Positions 30,282 to 37,611 of a stretch of DNA of 38,411 nt are shown here, in pieces. The stretch covers positions 1-38,411 of the forward strand of contig DUCS01000012.1 in assembly GCA_012959695.1 (NCBI GenBank), in the 5' to 3' direction. The stretch's first letter is position 1; the number at the start of each line of letters is the position of its first letter. Both the position numbers and the translations under genes were made by a program. The notes beneath the pieces were generated by a model. That model saw only the letters and a list, made by a program, of their open reading frames with translations, was not told the origin of the DNA and ran no database searches. The DNA is from Cycloclasticus sp. Its GTDB lineage: Bacteria > Pseudomonadota > Gammaproteobacteria > Methylococcales > Cycloclasticaceae.

Positions 30282-31730
30282 TTAGGCGACACCGGTTAAG
30301 GTTTTAACGGATGAGTTTTGCTCAAGCCCGTACCGTTCCATTTTGTTTCTTAAGCCGACCCGTGATAAGCCAAGCTCTTCAGCGACTTTGGTTTTATTCC
30401 AGCGTAATCGCATAAGGGTTTCTTTAATAACGATGGACTCTAAAGATTCAACTCTTTCTTTTAGTGAGCCTTCAATGCCCGTTAGCATATTAATGTCTGC
30501 AACGGACTCCTCAGGCGTTGCTTGTAAAATCTGTGGTGATAGCAGGTTAGCAGATAAGTAATCTTCTTGGCAAAGCACCAACATGCGCGTTACTTCATTT
30601 TGTAGTTCTCGTATATTGCCTGGCCAGTGGTATTCCGTTAGCGATTCTAACGCTTCATTAGTGATGCCTTTTACATGTTTTCCCAACTGCTCCATGACAT
30701 TATTTAAAATATTAATGGCCAATGGAACGATGTCTTCTTTACGTTCTCTTAAGGGAGGTGTGTGTATTTCAAAGGTGCTTAAACGATAGAATAGGTCTTG
30801 GCGAAACTTGCCGTTGATGACGTTATTTTTAAGGTCTTGGTTGGTTGCAGCTATCACCCTTACATTAATTTGGCGGGGTGATCCCTCACCAATTGGTCGA
30901 ACAACGCCTTCTTGAATAACGCGTAACAATTTTGCTTGAACAGCAGGAGACGTTTCGTCAATCTTATCTAAAAAAATCGTGCCGCCATCAGCTTGTTCAA
31001 AAAGTCCCACTTTGTTTTCTGTAGCACCCGCAAAAGAACCTTGTTTGTGGCCAAATAATTCGCTCTCTAGTAATTCATCAGATAGGGCCGCGCAGCTCAC
31101 AGTAGTAAATGTATTGCTTTGGCGAAGACTATTGTAATGAATCGCTTGAGCACATAACGCCTTACCCGTGCCAGATTCGCCTGAAAATAGTACGTTGACA
31201 TCAAAAGGGCCGACGTTATGTATCAGGCTGCATACACCATTCATGACACTGTCAGGGCTTCTAATGATGCCGGAGTCCCAGTCAAAACGTGCTTTTAAAG
31301 CCTGTCGTTTTTCAACCATCGCTTTATCAATGGTGTCAGGCTTAAGTTTTAGTTCTACTGCTAAGCGTTCGACGTCGCGTTGTAGATTGAAAACATGTAG
31401 TGCGCTTTTAAGTTTTACGCTGATGTCGTTTGTGTTCCAAGGCGGGCAAATAAAATGTTGTGCTTCGGAGTTGTTAATAGCTTTTAACGCATCTTTTTGA
31501 GAGTTTTCATCGGACAGCACCAACCAAATTATGTCTGAAAATTTTTCATCAATAATCGCAAGTTTTTGCTTGGATATGAAGACTTGAATCCATTGTTGTT
31601 GAAGCACGCACTCTGCCTGCTTTATATCATTGGCAATATGAACGTCAAAAGCATCGGATATAAGCGCTTTTATTGACGATAGTGTCTCTGTGTTTTCGTC
31701 AAAAATGAGAATGCTGGGCTGCGATTGCAT
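30282..31730 (-). CDS. NtrC-family hydrogenase transcription regulator (HoxA/HupR-like) with degenerate key motifs
   Basis: A 482-residue activator-type protein with receiver, AAA+ and Fis-type HTH domains. Its place between hypB and hypF matches HoxA in other hydrogenase loci. The receiver (1-115) lacks the phosphoacceptor: the expected Asp position reads VFISKQK (Ser53), and the conserved Lys region reads CPPW. The AAA+ domain has Walker A GESGTGK (184-190), but the GAFTGA loop is GSFAGA (231-236) and Walker B reads IFLDKID, with Lys256 where the catalytic Glu is usual. The sensor and arginine-finger regions (FRQDLFYRLSTFEIHTPPLRER) look normal. The C-terminal helix-turn-helix KTKVAEELGLSRVGLRNKM is intact. 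It may act without phosphorylation and perhaps without sigma-54. It overlaps hypB by 1 bp (TAATG). Confidence 0.9.
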   Translation of the reverse strand: MQSQPSILIFDENTETLSSIKALISDAFDVHIANDIKQAECVLQQQWIQVFISKQKLAIIDEKFSDIIWLVLSDENSQKDALKAINNSEAQHFICPPWNTNDISVKLKSALHVFNLQRDVERLAVELKLKPDTIDKAMVEKRQALKARFDWDSGIIRSPDSVMNGVCSLIHNVGPFDVNVLFSGESGTGKALCAQAIHYNSLRQSNTFTTVSCAALSDELLESELFGHKQGSFAGATENKVGLFEQADGGTIFLDKIDETSPAVQAKLLRVIQEGVVRPIGEGSPRQINVRVIAATNQDLKNNVINGKFRQDLFYRLSTFEIHTPPLRERKEDIVPLAINILNNVMEQLGKHVKGITNEALESLTEYHWPGNIRELQNEVTRMLVLCQEDYLSANLLSPQILQATPEESVADINMLTGIEGSLKERVESLESIVIKETLMRLRWNKTKVAEELGLSRVGLRNKMERYGLEQNSSVKTLTGVA

Positions 31731-32626
31731 TAGGCTGTTTTAACGTTTTCTTCGGATTGTGTTTGCGGATTAAAGCCAATCATTTTGCTCTGACGTGATA
31801 GTCGTATCCATTGATACCAATCGTCCATACCTTCACCGCTTTTGCTGGAGACCTTCAGTACTTGAATGCCAGGGTTTACGCGACGAGCATACTCAATGCA
31901 TTTATCCATATCAAAATCTAAATAAGGCAGTAAATCTATCTTATTGAGTAGTAATAAATCGGCAGCGTGGAACATATCAGGGTATTTAATGGGCTTATCT
32001 TCACCTTCTGTTACCGATAAAATAGCAACTTTGTGAGCCTCACCTAAGTCGAATGCAGCCGGGCAAACAAGGTTGCCAACGTTTTCGATAAAAAGTGTCG
32101 TCGTATCTTCAGGTGACAAATGTTGTATGGCATGGCCCACTTGATGAGCATCGAGGTGACAGCCTTTGCCTGTATTGATTTGAATAGCGGGAACACCCGT
32201 TTCTCGTATCCGTTCGGCATCGTTACTGGTTTCTTGGTCGCCTTCAATAACAGCCATTGGCAACTCACCTTTTAATGCTGTTAGCGTTTCTGTGAGTAAG
32301 GTGGTTTTGCCTGATCCAGGGCTGGACACAAGATTTAAGGTGAGCATGCCTTTGCTGGCGAATAACTGCCTATTTTCTTGGGCATATTCATTGTTCTTGC
32401 CGAGGATATCCTGTTCTATTTGAACCATTCTTGTTTGGCTCATGCCGGGCGCATGCGCATGGGCAGGGCCGTGACCATAGTGATGATCGTGACTTGAAGT
32501 CGTTTCATGCTCATGAGTGTGCTCATGGTCATGATCGTGGGTATGAGGGTGTTCATGACTATGTTGCTGGTCTGCCTCACCTTCAATTCTTGTCTCACCG
32601 TCACCGCATCCGCATACTGTACACAT
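31730..32626 (-). CDS. hypB: hydrogenase nickel incorporation GTPase HypB
   Basis: GTP-dependent nickel insertase for the large subunit. The N-terminus [11 protein letters not shown] carries the high-affinity Ni-binding CxxCGC-type motif. A His-rich nickel-storage stretch of about 40 residues follows ([20 protein letters not shown], then [16 protein letters not shown]). The G domain has [11 protein letters not shown] (P-loop), VIEGDQET, a metal-site [16 protein letters not shown] and [12 protein letters not shown]. It comprises 298 residues. Both junctions are 1-bp TAATG overlaps with hypA and the regulator. The heavy His tract matches the His-rich loop of the nickel transporter in the same operon. 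Confidence 0.97.
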   Translation of the reverse strand: MCTVCGCGDGETRIEGEADQQHSHEHPHTHDHDHEHTHEHETTSSHDHHYGHGPAHAHAPGMSQTRMVQIEQDILGKNNEYAQENRQLFASKGMLTLNLVSSPGSGKTTLLTETLTALKGELPMAVIEGDQETSNDAERIRETGVPAIQINTGKGCHLDAHQVGHAIQHLSPEDTTTLFIENVGNLVCPAAFDLGEAHKVAILSVTEGEDKPIKYPDMFHAADLLLLNKIDLLPYLDFDMDKCIEYARRVNPGIQVLKVSSKSGEGMDDWYQWIRLSRQSKMIGFNPQTQSEENVKTA

Positions 32627-32967
32627 TACTCTACCTCCAATTCTTTTATTTTCATTTCTTCACCACCCGTTACTTGTAATTGGTAACTGCCGCAGTCAGG
32701 ACATTCGTCAAATCGTTTTTTTATATTCACTTCTTTACTGCATTTCATACACCAGGCCGAACCCGGGGTGTTAACAATGCAAAGCTTAGAACCGTCAGCT
32801 AATGTATTACGTGTTACTACGTCGTAACTAAAAATCATCGCCTCAACCTCAATGCTCGAAAGCTCTCCAATTTCAAGAGTGACCGTTTTAACGCGCTTGA
32901 AACTCTGGGTTTTAGATTCAGTTTCTAGCACTTGCAAAATGCCTTCACAAAGTGACATTTCATGCAT
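32626..32967 (-). CDS. hypA: hydrogenase nickel metallochaperone HypA
   Basis: Delivers Ni to the large subunit together with HypB. It has 113 residues and starts MHEMSLCEG with the Ni ligand His2. The zinc site is formed by CMKC and CPDC separated by 13 residues ([10 protein letters not shown] between them). [20 protein letters not shown] is the conserved central strand-helix block. It overlaps hupK by 8 bp and hypB by 1 bp. Confidence 0.96.
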   Translation of the reverse strand: MHEMSLCEGILQVLETESKTQSFKRVKTVTLEIGELSSIEVEAMIFSYDVVTRNTLADGSKLCIVNTPGSAWCMKCSKEVNIKKRFDECPDCGSYQLQVTGGEEMKIKELEVE

Positions 32968-34132
32968 GCTGGATACTCAAGTTATAACCAACACAAGGGT
33001 CTATGGAATTCACGACAAGGTGGGCTATATTTTCAACTTGTTTGCTATTGCTGATGTTTTCTAAGCACTGTTTGATAAGGCCTTCAGGGTGAAAATTCCA
33101 CTCAGTAGGGGCAAGTATTTGATATTGGTTAATTAAACCGTTTTCAATAGTCACTCGATGAACCAATAGACCTCTAGCGGCTTCTACTTGTGCAAGTTCT
33201 GTTGTAGCGGCACTATCTGTTGTGTCGCTAGGCTGCGCCTTTTTTAACTGTTGTAACAAGTTACGCAACTGCTGGGGGATCCTCGCTAATTCAGCAAGCC
33301 TCGCCGTCCACCGTGTAATTAAACCGGTGCCAAATTCATTATTTAAAGACTTAATGATTGGGTGTGATAATTGGCGGCTTAATACGGTTGTTTCATAACA
33401 ATTACCTTCCCACTGTGGAGATTGGATGAAGTGATGAGCGTCATCGTCATTAAACCGAGTAAGTAATGATTGTTCATTAAATTTAGGCAACTGTGAACAA
33501 GAGCTTACTCCTTGAGATAACCAGTCATTTTTGACAATGGAAGCGATACTCGACATGGCGGTGGTACTTTGTTTTTCAGTCCAGCTTAAAAGTGTTTCGA
33601 TGTTGCCATCTTGACACCAGCTGTTGGGGGTCTGTTGAAAAACGGTGGCTTCTAAATAGTTATCAAGTTCGTTAATGAGTGTCTCAACGTGTAAATAGTT
33701 AGTATTAAGAGAGCTATCAAGTTGAAACGCGTGGTTATCAAATAATGTCTTTTCAAAGAGGGAGGTGAGCTGGCTTATATAGGGCAATGTTTTGCTTGTG
33801 ATGGGAAAGCCAAACAGCTTTGGCCAATTTAATTCAATTTTCAGCAGGTGCTCTTTAGAATTTTCAACGAGTAATAACATGTCCCGTGCAATTTCGTGCT
33901 GAGCCTTGGGTGTTATGCTCAGGCATTGTTGAATGGCTGATAAAGAAGCGCGTGACTGAGCGACACCGCAAATATTAAATAATAAGGGAACAACAGATAA
34001 AACTTGCTCAGGTGTTTTGCCAATAAAAATTTTGCAGGCTTGGGTAGGGCGATTGGAGGTAATATTAACAATGGGCTTAGAGCCAGTGTCTAGGCGCATT
34101 TCAATGTTAATGTGTCCCTCAGTGATGCTCAT
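32960..34132 (-). CDS. hupK: HupK/HoxV hydrogenase assembly protein (inactive large-subunit-like scaffold)
   Basis: A 390-residue protein distantly related to the NiFe large subunit and thought to carry the Fe(CN)2CO precursor during maturation of O2-tolerant or uptake hydrogenases. Two large-subunit landmarks are recognisable in degenerate form. The N-terminal RxCGxC becomes NICGVAQSRA (Cys55 retained, second Cys lost). The C-terminal DPCxxC becomes IDPCVGYNLS (Cys380 retained, Tyr383 in place of the second Cys), followed by only eight further residues. It overlaps hypA by 8 bp and hupJ by 4 bp. Confidence 0.88.
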   Translation of the reverse strand: MSITEGHINIEMRLDTGSKPIVNITSNRPTQACKIFIGKTPEQVLSVVPLLFNICGVAQSRASLSAIQQCLSITPKAQHEIARDMLLLVENSKEHLLKIELNWPKLFGFPITSKTLPYISQLTSLFEKTLFDNHAFQLDSSLNTNYLHVETLINELDNYLEATVFQQTPNSWCQDGNIETLLSWTEKQSTTAMSSIASIVKNDWLSQGVSSCSQLPKFNEQSLLTRFNDDDAHHFIQSPQWEGNCYETTVLSRQLSHPIIKSLNNEFGTGLITRWTARLAELARIPQQLRNLLQQLKKAQPSDTTDSAATTELAQVEAARGLLVHRVTIENGLINQYQILAPTEWNFHPEGLIKQCLENISNSKQVENIAHLVVNSIDPCVGYNLSIQHA

Positions 34133-34794
34133 TTCACTTCATCTTTGTTGAGAAAAGCACCTCGCAACAATTCTCTGCGACTCATAGGTTCATGCATACG
34201 TTCTTCTAATGTCATCGTTGCTACTGGTTCTGCTTCTTCAGAGAGGGCGGTTTCTGGAGCAGTTTCACCATTTGTTAGCTCCCCATCTCTTATGCCTTCA
34301 GGCAAAGGTTCTTCTCCTTCCCATATGCGTTGAATTTGCTCACTATCAATATCAGTTGTCTCAATGTTTTCATCGTTCATCAGCTCGGTTATAGCGGCTT
34401 GCGCCGTTTCTATCGCAGCTTGATTGTCCGCAAATTCAAACATTGGAGAGAAAAGCGAACAGGTTTGATACTTGCCAATGTCAGGTTCAAACCCCGTCAA
34501 AAATTTGTAATTTCCAGAAGGAAATACATGTTTTTCACTGCTGAGTTCAGGAATTTCACTCCATCCATCAGCTTGGTTGGGCAGTAAAATGATGTTCATA
34601 AACCAAGGTGTTACCAAAATACCAAGGTAGTTACCGTTCCACTCTTGTAGGCCAATAAGGCTAACGCTTAATTTATGATTGATGATGGGAACATCGTTCA
34701 TACGTTCAGTGTGGATGGTGTTAAATACACTAACGACTTGAACGCGTTTTTGTTCAAGCAATTGCTCATCAATTGTTGCAAGTGCTTCGGGCAT
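34129..34794 (-). CDS. hupJ: HupJ/HoxT (HybE-family) hydrogenase assembly chaperone
   Basis: A 221-residue protein of the [NiFe]-hydrogenase assembly chaperone HybE family. The domain (about 15-160) has WNGNYLGILVTPWFMNIILL, a SGNYKFLTGFEPDIGKYQTC block and SLFSPMFEFADN. The C-terminus has a long acidic linker rich in Glu, then MSRRELLRGAF, a Tat-like twin-Arg phrase characteristic of HupJ tails. Proteins of this family are thought to bind the small-subunit precursor before Tat export. It is coupled to hupI by a 1-bp overlap and to hupK by a 4-bp overlap. Confidence 0.85.
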   Translation of the reverse strand: MPEALATIDEQLLEQKRVQVVSVFNTIHTERMNDVPIINHKLSVSLIGLQEWNGNYLGILVTPWFMNIILLPNQADGWSEIPELSSEKHVFPSGNYKFLTGFEPDIGKYQTCSLFSPMFEFADNQAAIETAQAAITELMNDENIETTDIDSEQIQRIWEGEEPLPEGIRDGELTNGETAPETALSEEAEPVATMTLEERMHEPMSRRELLRGAFLNKDEVK

Positions 34795-35012
34795 TAAAGA
34801 ATCACCATAAAGTCGATGCTTTTGCCATCACATTCTGGGCAGGTCCAGTGTTCAGGCAGTTCAGAGAAAGGTGTGCCTGGCTCAATTTGCCAATAATCAT
34901 CGCCTTTCTCAGGGTCGTACACATACCAACAAATTTTGCACTCAAGCTTTGTATCGTTGTTTATTTTGTTGGTATCGCCGCCAAAGGAGCCGGGTAGTAT
35001 TGCGTCATCCAT
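34794..35012 (-). CDS. hupI: rubredoxin HupI/HoxR
   Basis: A 72-residue rubredoxin with two iron-binding Cys knuckles: CKIC (near residue 26) and CPEC (near residue 59), with WYVYDPEKGD and GTPFSELPEHWTCPECDG between and around them. An N-terminal extension of about 22 residues is present, as in hydrogenase-linked rubredoxins. In HupI/HoxR systems it is needed for small-subunit maturation under oxic conditions. It lies 11 bp after hupH. Confidence 0.93.
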   Translation of the reverse strand: MDDAILPGSFGGDTNKINNDTKLECKICWYVYDPEKGDDYWQIEPGTPFSELPEHWTCPECDGKSIDFMVIL

Positions 35013-35023
35013 TATTGTTTTTC

Positions 35024-35884
35024 CTAGCGGTATAAACTGAGAATTTCATTTAACCGTTCAGCGCTGTCTTCAAGGTCCTCGTTTGATGCAATGGCAACTT
35101 CAGGTACTTTACTTATTTCGATGGTGTTTAAAATTAAGGTGTCTTGAGAGTTGAAATACTGTACCCACCAAACATTTTTGGTACCGGTGCTGCTAATTCG
35201 GCAATTACCGTAACCCCTAGAAAGGATAATCGTCGGTCCAATGCCTAAGCTATCGGATAGGAATTCAATGTCTTCTTCGGTATGAGGGAGCAATGAAAGG
35301 TTAATGACGTGAGGCTCGTCACCGGGCTTGTAATTGGGCAATTTATCGCTAATCTCAACCAGTAAAGGCGGAGCGTTGTAGACAGTTTCAGGGATGTTTA
35401 AAGCGTCAACATCCAAGTTTTCTTGAGCGTTTCGGAAGGTCATTTCGCTAATAATGCCAGGGATAGCCGCTACTTCCATCGTGTCTCGGATAATGTTTTT
35501 ATTGTCATCCAAATAATGCACGCGCCACAAACCGGCCAGTACCGACTCTTGAATTTCAGCATTGATATCGCCACCACATTGGGCGCTTACTTCGCCGTTA
35601 CCCAGCAATTGGTCCATAAACGTTTTATTGTTTTGGTCTAGCGAATCAAGTTCAAACACGATAGCTTTTTTATCAGCCGTCTGTTTATTTAGTGCCTGAT
35701 GAATATCTTCAGCAAGTGCAATGGCTTTTTCCATGCCAACCGTTTCTTCTGGCTCAGGAATAATTGGAGCAGCGAATGTCGTCATGCCAGATGGCATGGC
35801 CATAAAAGTCATTTCGGCGCCATCTTCATCAGCGGGTTGAGAGCCTGGGCCAACGACAGTGACAGGGATATGTATATTTTTCAT
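35024..35884 (-). CDS. hupH: HupH/HoxQ hydrogenase expression/formation protein
   Basis: A 286-residue member of the HupH/HyaF family, small-subunit assembly factors. FMAMPSGMTTFAAPIIPEPE near the N-terminus and the two repeated halves typical of the family are visible: LGNGEVSAQCGGDINAEIQES with LWRVHYLDDN, and ILSRGYGNCRISSTGTKNVW with VQYFNSQDTLILNTIEISKVP. It lacks a signal peptide or membrane segment, so it works in the cytoplasm. It sits in the usual order between hupG and hupI, with gaps of 20 and 11 bp. Confidence 0.93.
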   Translation of the reverse strand: MKNIHIPVTVVGPGSQPADEDGAEMTFMAMPSGMTTFAAPIIPEPEETVGMEKAIALAEDIHQALNKQTADKKAIVFELDSLDQNNKTFMDQLLGNGEVSAQCGGDINAEIQESVLAGLWRVHYLDDNKNIIRDTMEVAAIPGIISEMTFRNAQENLDVDALNIPETVYNAPPLLVEISDKLPNYKPGDEPHVINLSLLPHTEEDIEFLSDSLGIGPTIILSRGYGNCRISSTGTKNVWWVQYFNSQDTLILNTIEISKVPEVAIASNEDLEDSAERLNEILSLYR

Positions 35885-35904
35885 TATATGTTCCTAAGGT
35901 GAAG

Positions 35905-36336
35905 TTAGCTGCAGCCTGAGCCAGATGATGCTTGTACAACGGGAATACCAATACCTGGTGTAGGCTTAGGAGCAGAGGTGAGTAGTTTGTTAATTTCTAG
36001 AATGTAATCGTTCCAATCTTGAACACGGCTGATATGGCCTAAATACTCGCCTTTACGAAGAAAAACCAATGTTGGCCATTCTCTAAAGCCGAAGCGACCT
36101 TGCAACTTGCGCTGTGATTTTTGATCGATGACAGCGGCAGCAAAACGGTTCCCATACTCAGAAACAAGCTCAGGCAGAATCATTGCAACATCATCACTTT
36201 CAGGAAAGCGTGTTGGGTTTTCTGTGAAAAACAAAACTGATTCTTGTTGAGCGTTAATGAACTCATCAATGGATGCTTCATTAAGAACAGGGTAGTTGTA
36301 TTGTTCGATCATACTTTCGATCAATGGGGATGGCAT
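35905..36336 (-). CDS. hupG: HupG/HoxO thioredoxin-like hydrogenase chaperone
   Basis: A 143-residue thioredoxin-fold protein without the CxxC redox motif, of the HyaE/HupG family that is thought to hold the Tat signal of the small subunit. I chose the ATG at 36336 (MPSPLIESMIEQYN) with GGAG six bases upstream; the longer frame overlaps hupF. The block SVLFFTENPTRFPESDDVAM corresponds to the thioredoxin active-site region with Cys absent, and FREWPTLVFLRKGEYLGHIS is the cis-Pro region. The C-terminal GSGCS is Cys-bearing. It starts one base after the hupF stop. Confidence 0.9.
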   Translation of the reverse strand: MPSPLIESMIEQYNYPVLNEASIDEFINAQQESVLFFTENPTRFPESDDVAMILPELVSEYGNRFAAAVIDQKSQRKLQGRFGFREWPTLVFLRKGEYLGHISRVQDWNDYILEINKLLTSAPKPTPGIGIPVVQASSGSGCS

Positions 36337-36337
36337 A

Positions 36338-36697
36338 TTACTCTCCGTTAAGTTTACGTTGGCTTTCTTCAAACGCGATAAGTGAAGGGGGTTTTGGTGG
36401 TTCTCGGTCAATCAGGTCGGCAAACAAGGCGTCTATGGCGTTTTCTTCCATACCTTGCGTGGCTAATTGCCCATTCTCGCTCATTATTAAATCAACGGCG
36501 GTGACGGCATCGGTTATTTTTTTTGCATCCTCGGGAGTGAGCACCTCTCTGGCGCTTTCAAGAAAGATCAGTACCCATGTTCCAACAGGTTGTTCGCCAA
36601 TGAGTAACGTGTCGACTGTTCTTTTTACACCCATGCCTTCACACTTTGCGTAACCAAAACCGGTTTCAATTATTTGCATAGGAAGTCCAATACACAT
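36338..36697 (-). CDS. hupF: HupF/HoxL HypC-family hydrogenase chaperone
   Basis: The second HypC-family protein of the operon, dedicated to stabilising the large subunit under oxygen in related systems. It has 119 residues from the ATG at 36697 and starts MCIGLPMQI with the key Cys2; GTWVLIFLESAREVLTPEDA matches the second HypC block. A C-terminal extension beyond residue 80 (DALFADLIDREPPKPPSL) is typical of HupF and absent from HypC. It begins one base after the hupD stop. Confidence 0.92.
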   Translation of the reverse strand: MCIGLPMQIIETGFGYAKCEGMGVKRTVDTLLIGEQPVGTWVLIFLESAREVLTPEDAKKITDAVTAVDLIMSENGQLATQGMEENAIDALFADLIDREPPKPPSLIAFEESQRKLNGE

Positions 36698-36698
36698 A

Positions 36699-37391
36699 TT
36701 AGTATTTGCCTCGGTGGTCGACGTCACAGCTGATAACTTCTTCTTGTTCAAGCGGGTGTGGTTTGTATTCAATATGAAACGCTTTTGAATGAATAACCCG
36801 GTCATCGCCAGTGCGGCTAGCCAATTCGGCTGAAGGGCGGTCGTTTTCGTAATTATCCATACTCACTTCATGGCCAGATAGCGAGTGTTCTGGCGCTATA
36901 GGCTCTACTCTTTTTGTTGCATAGATATCAAATTGCTTTAACCAATCAAGCGCAGCGTTAATGGCCGGCTCAATTTGTTGGCGCGTTTTCTCTCTTAAAC
37001 TGCCGCCGAAGTCTTCAAGCTCGACAGGCTGAACGCCGACAAGTAAGAGATGACTCGGGTAGCGTTCTAGCATGTCAGCCATCATTAGCACTTCTTGGAA
37101 GCCAGTTTGGTGAAGGCTCATTTTTTTAGCACCCATATATTTAGGTACGTCACCACCTTCAATTAGTTTCATTTCGCCAGGTTCAAGACCGTAATCGATG
37201 GCGTCAAAAACAACTAAAATGTCCGCTTCTTCAACGTATTGGACTAAATAAAGGCCTTGTGTGCCGCCGTCCATCAGCGTTACATTTTCATCGAATTGGT
37301 GAGTTTCATTAAGGTGTTCAACAGTCCGTACACCAAAACCTTCATCAGCCCATAAAATATTGCCGATGCCTAAGATGAGAGTTTTATTCAT
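36699..37391 (-). CDS. hupD: hydrogenase maturation endopeptidase HupD/HoxM
   Basis: Nickel-sensing endopeptidase that removes the C-terminal extension of the large subunit after NiFe insertion. The 230-residue protein has the family motifs: LILGIGNILWADEGFGVR (with the metal-ligand Glu), LMDGGTQGLYLVQY, DAIDYGLEPGEM and the metal-ligand His in MSLHQTGFQEVL. GVQPVELEDFGGSL follows. The last 55-60 residues, with a polar PSAELASRTGDDR stretch, extend well past the usual protease end. It is the first gene of the minus-strand accessory operon and diverges from hupS. The ribosome site is poor. Confidence 0.94.
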   Translation of the reverse strand: MNKTLILGIGNILWADEGFGVRTVEHLNETHQFDENVTLMDGGTQGLYLVQYVEEADILVVFDAIDYGLEPGEMKLIEGGDVPKYMGAKKMSLHQTGFQEVLMMADMLERYPSHLLLVGVQPVELEDFGGSLREKTRQQIEPAINAALDWLKQFDIYATKRVEPIAPEHSLSGHEVSMDNYENDRPSAELASRTGDDRVIHSKAFHIEYKPHPLEQEEVISCDVDHRGKY

Positions 37392-37611
37392 TATTTTTTA
37401 TGTCTTAAGTAACGTTAGATTGGAAAGAATAATTGCACTAAACGACAAAAATGTACATATACTTTGCAAAAATAGCTGCCTATAACTAGGCGATATATCT
37501 ATATATAAAAATAAAAGAGTTTCTTAGAAAATAATCTTTTGTTTTTAAAATTAAGGGAGTAAGTTCTATCAAAAGAAAGATATTTAATAAATAAGGAAAG
37601 GGGATAAGCCG
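37392..37611. promoter_or_regulatory. 220-bp divergent intergenic region between hupD and hupS
   Basis: Very AT-rich, consistent with a control region for both hydrogenase directions. Visible elements: an inverted repeat GCCTA-TAAC-TAGGC at 37478-37491; TAACGTTA at 37410-37417; long A/T tracts suited to bending or IHF binding; and AAGGAAAGGGGAT just before hupS as a strong ribosome site. No clear sigma-70 pair and no correctly spaced sigma-54 -24/-12 element is visible on either strand. Confidence 0.5.

Noticed and set aside
37420-37436. TTGG...TTGCA upstream of hupS, and a mirror GG...GC match on the other strand (37466-37480), as sigma-54 promoters
   Set aside because: Both have 11 rather than the required 10 bases between the GG and GC dinucleotides, and the -24 half lacks the CAC extension.
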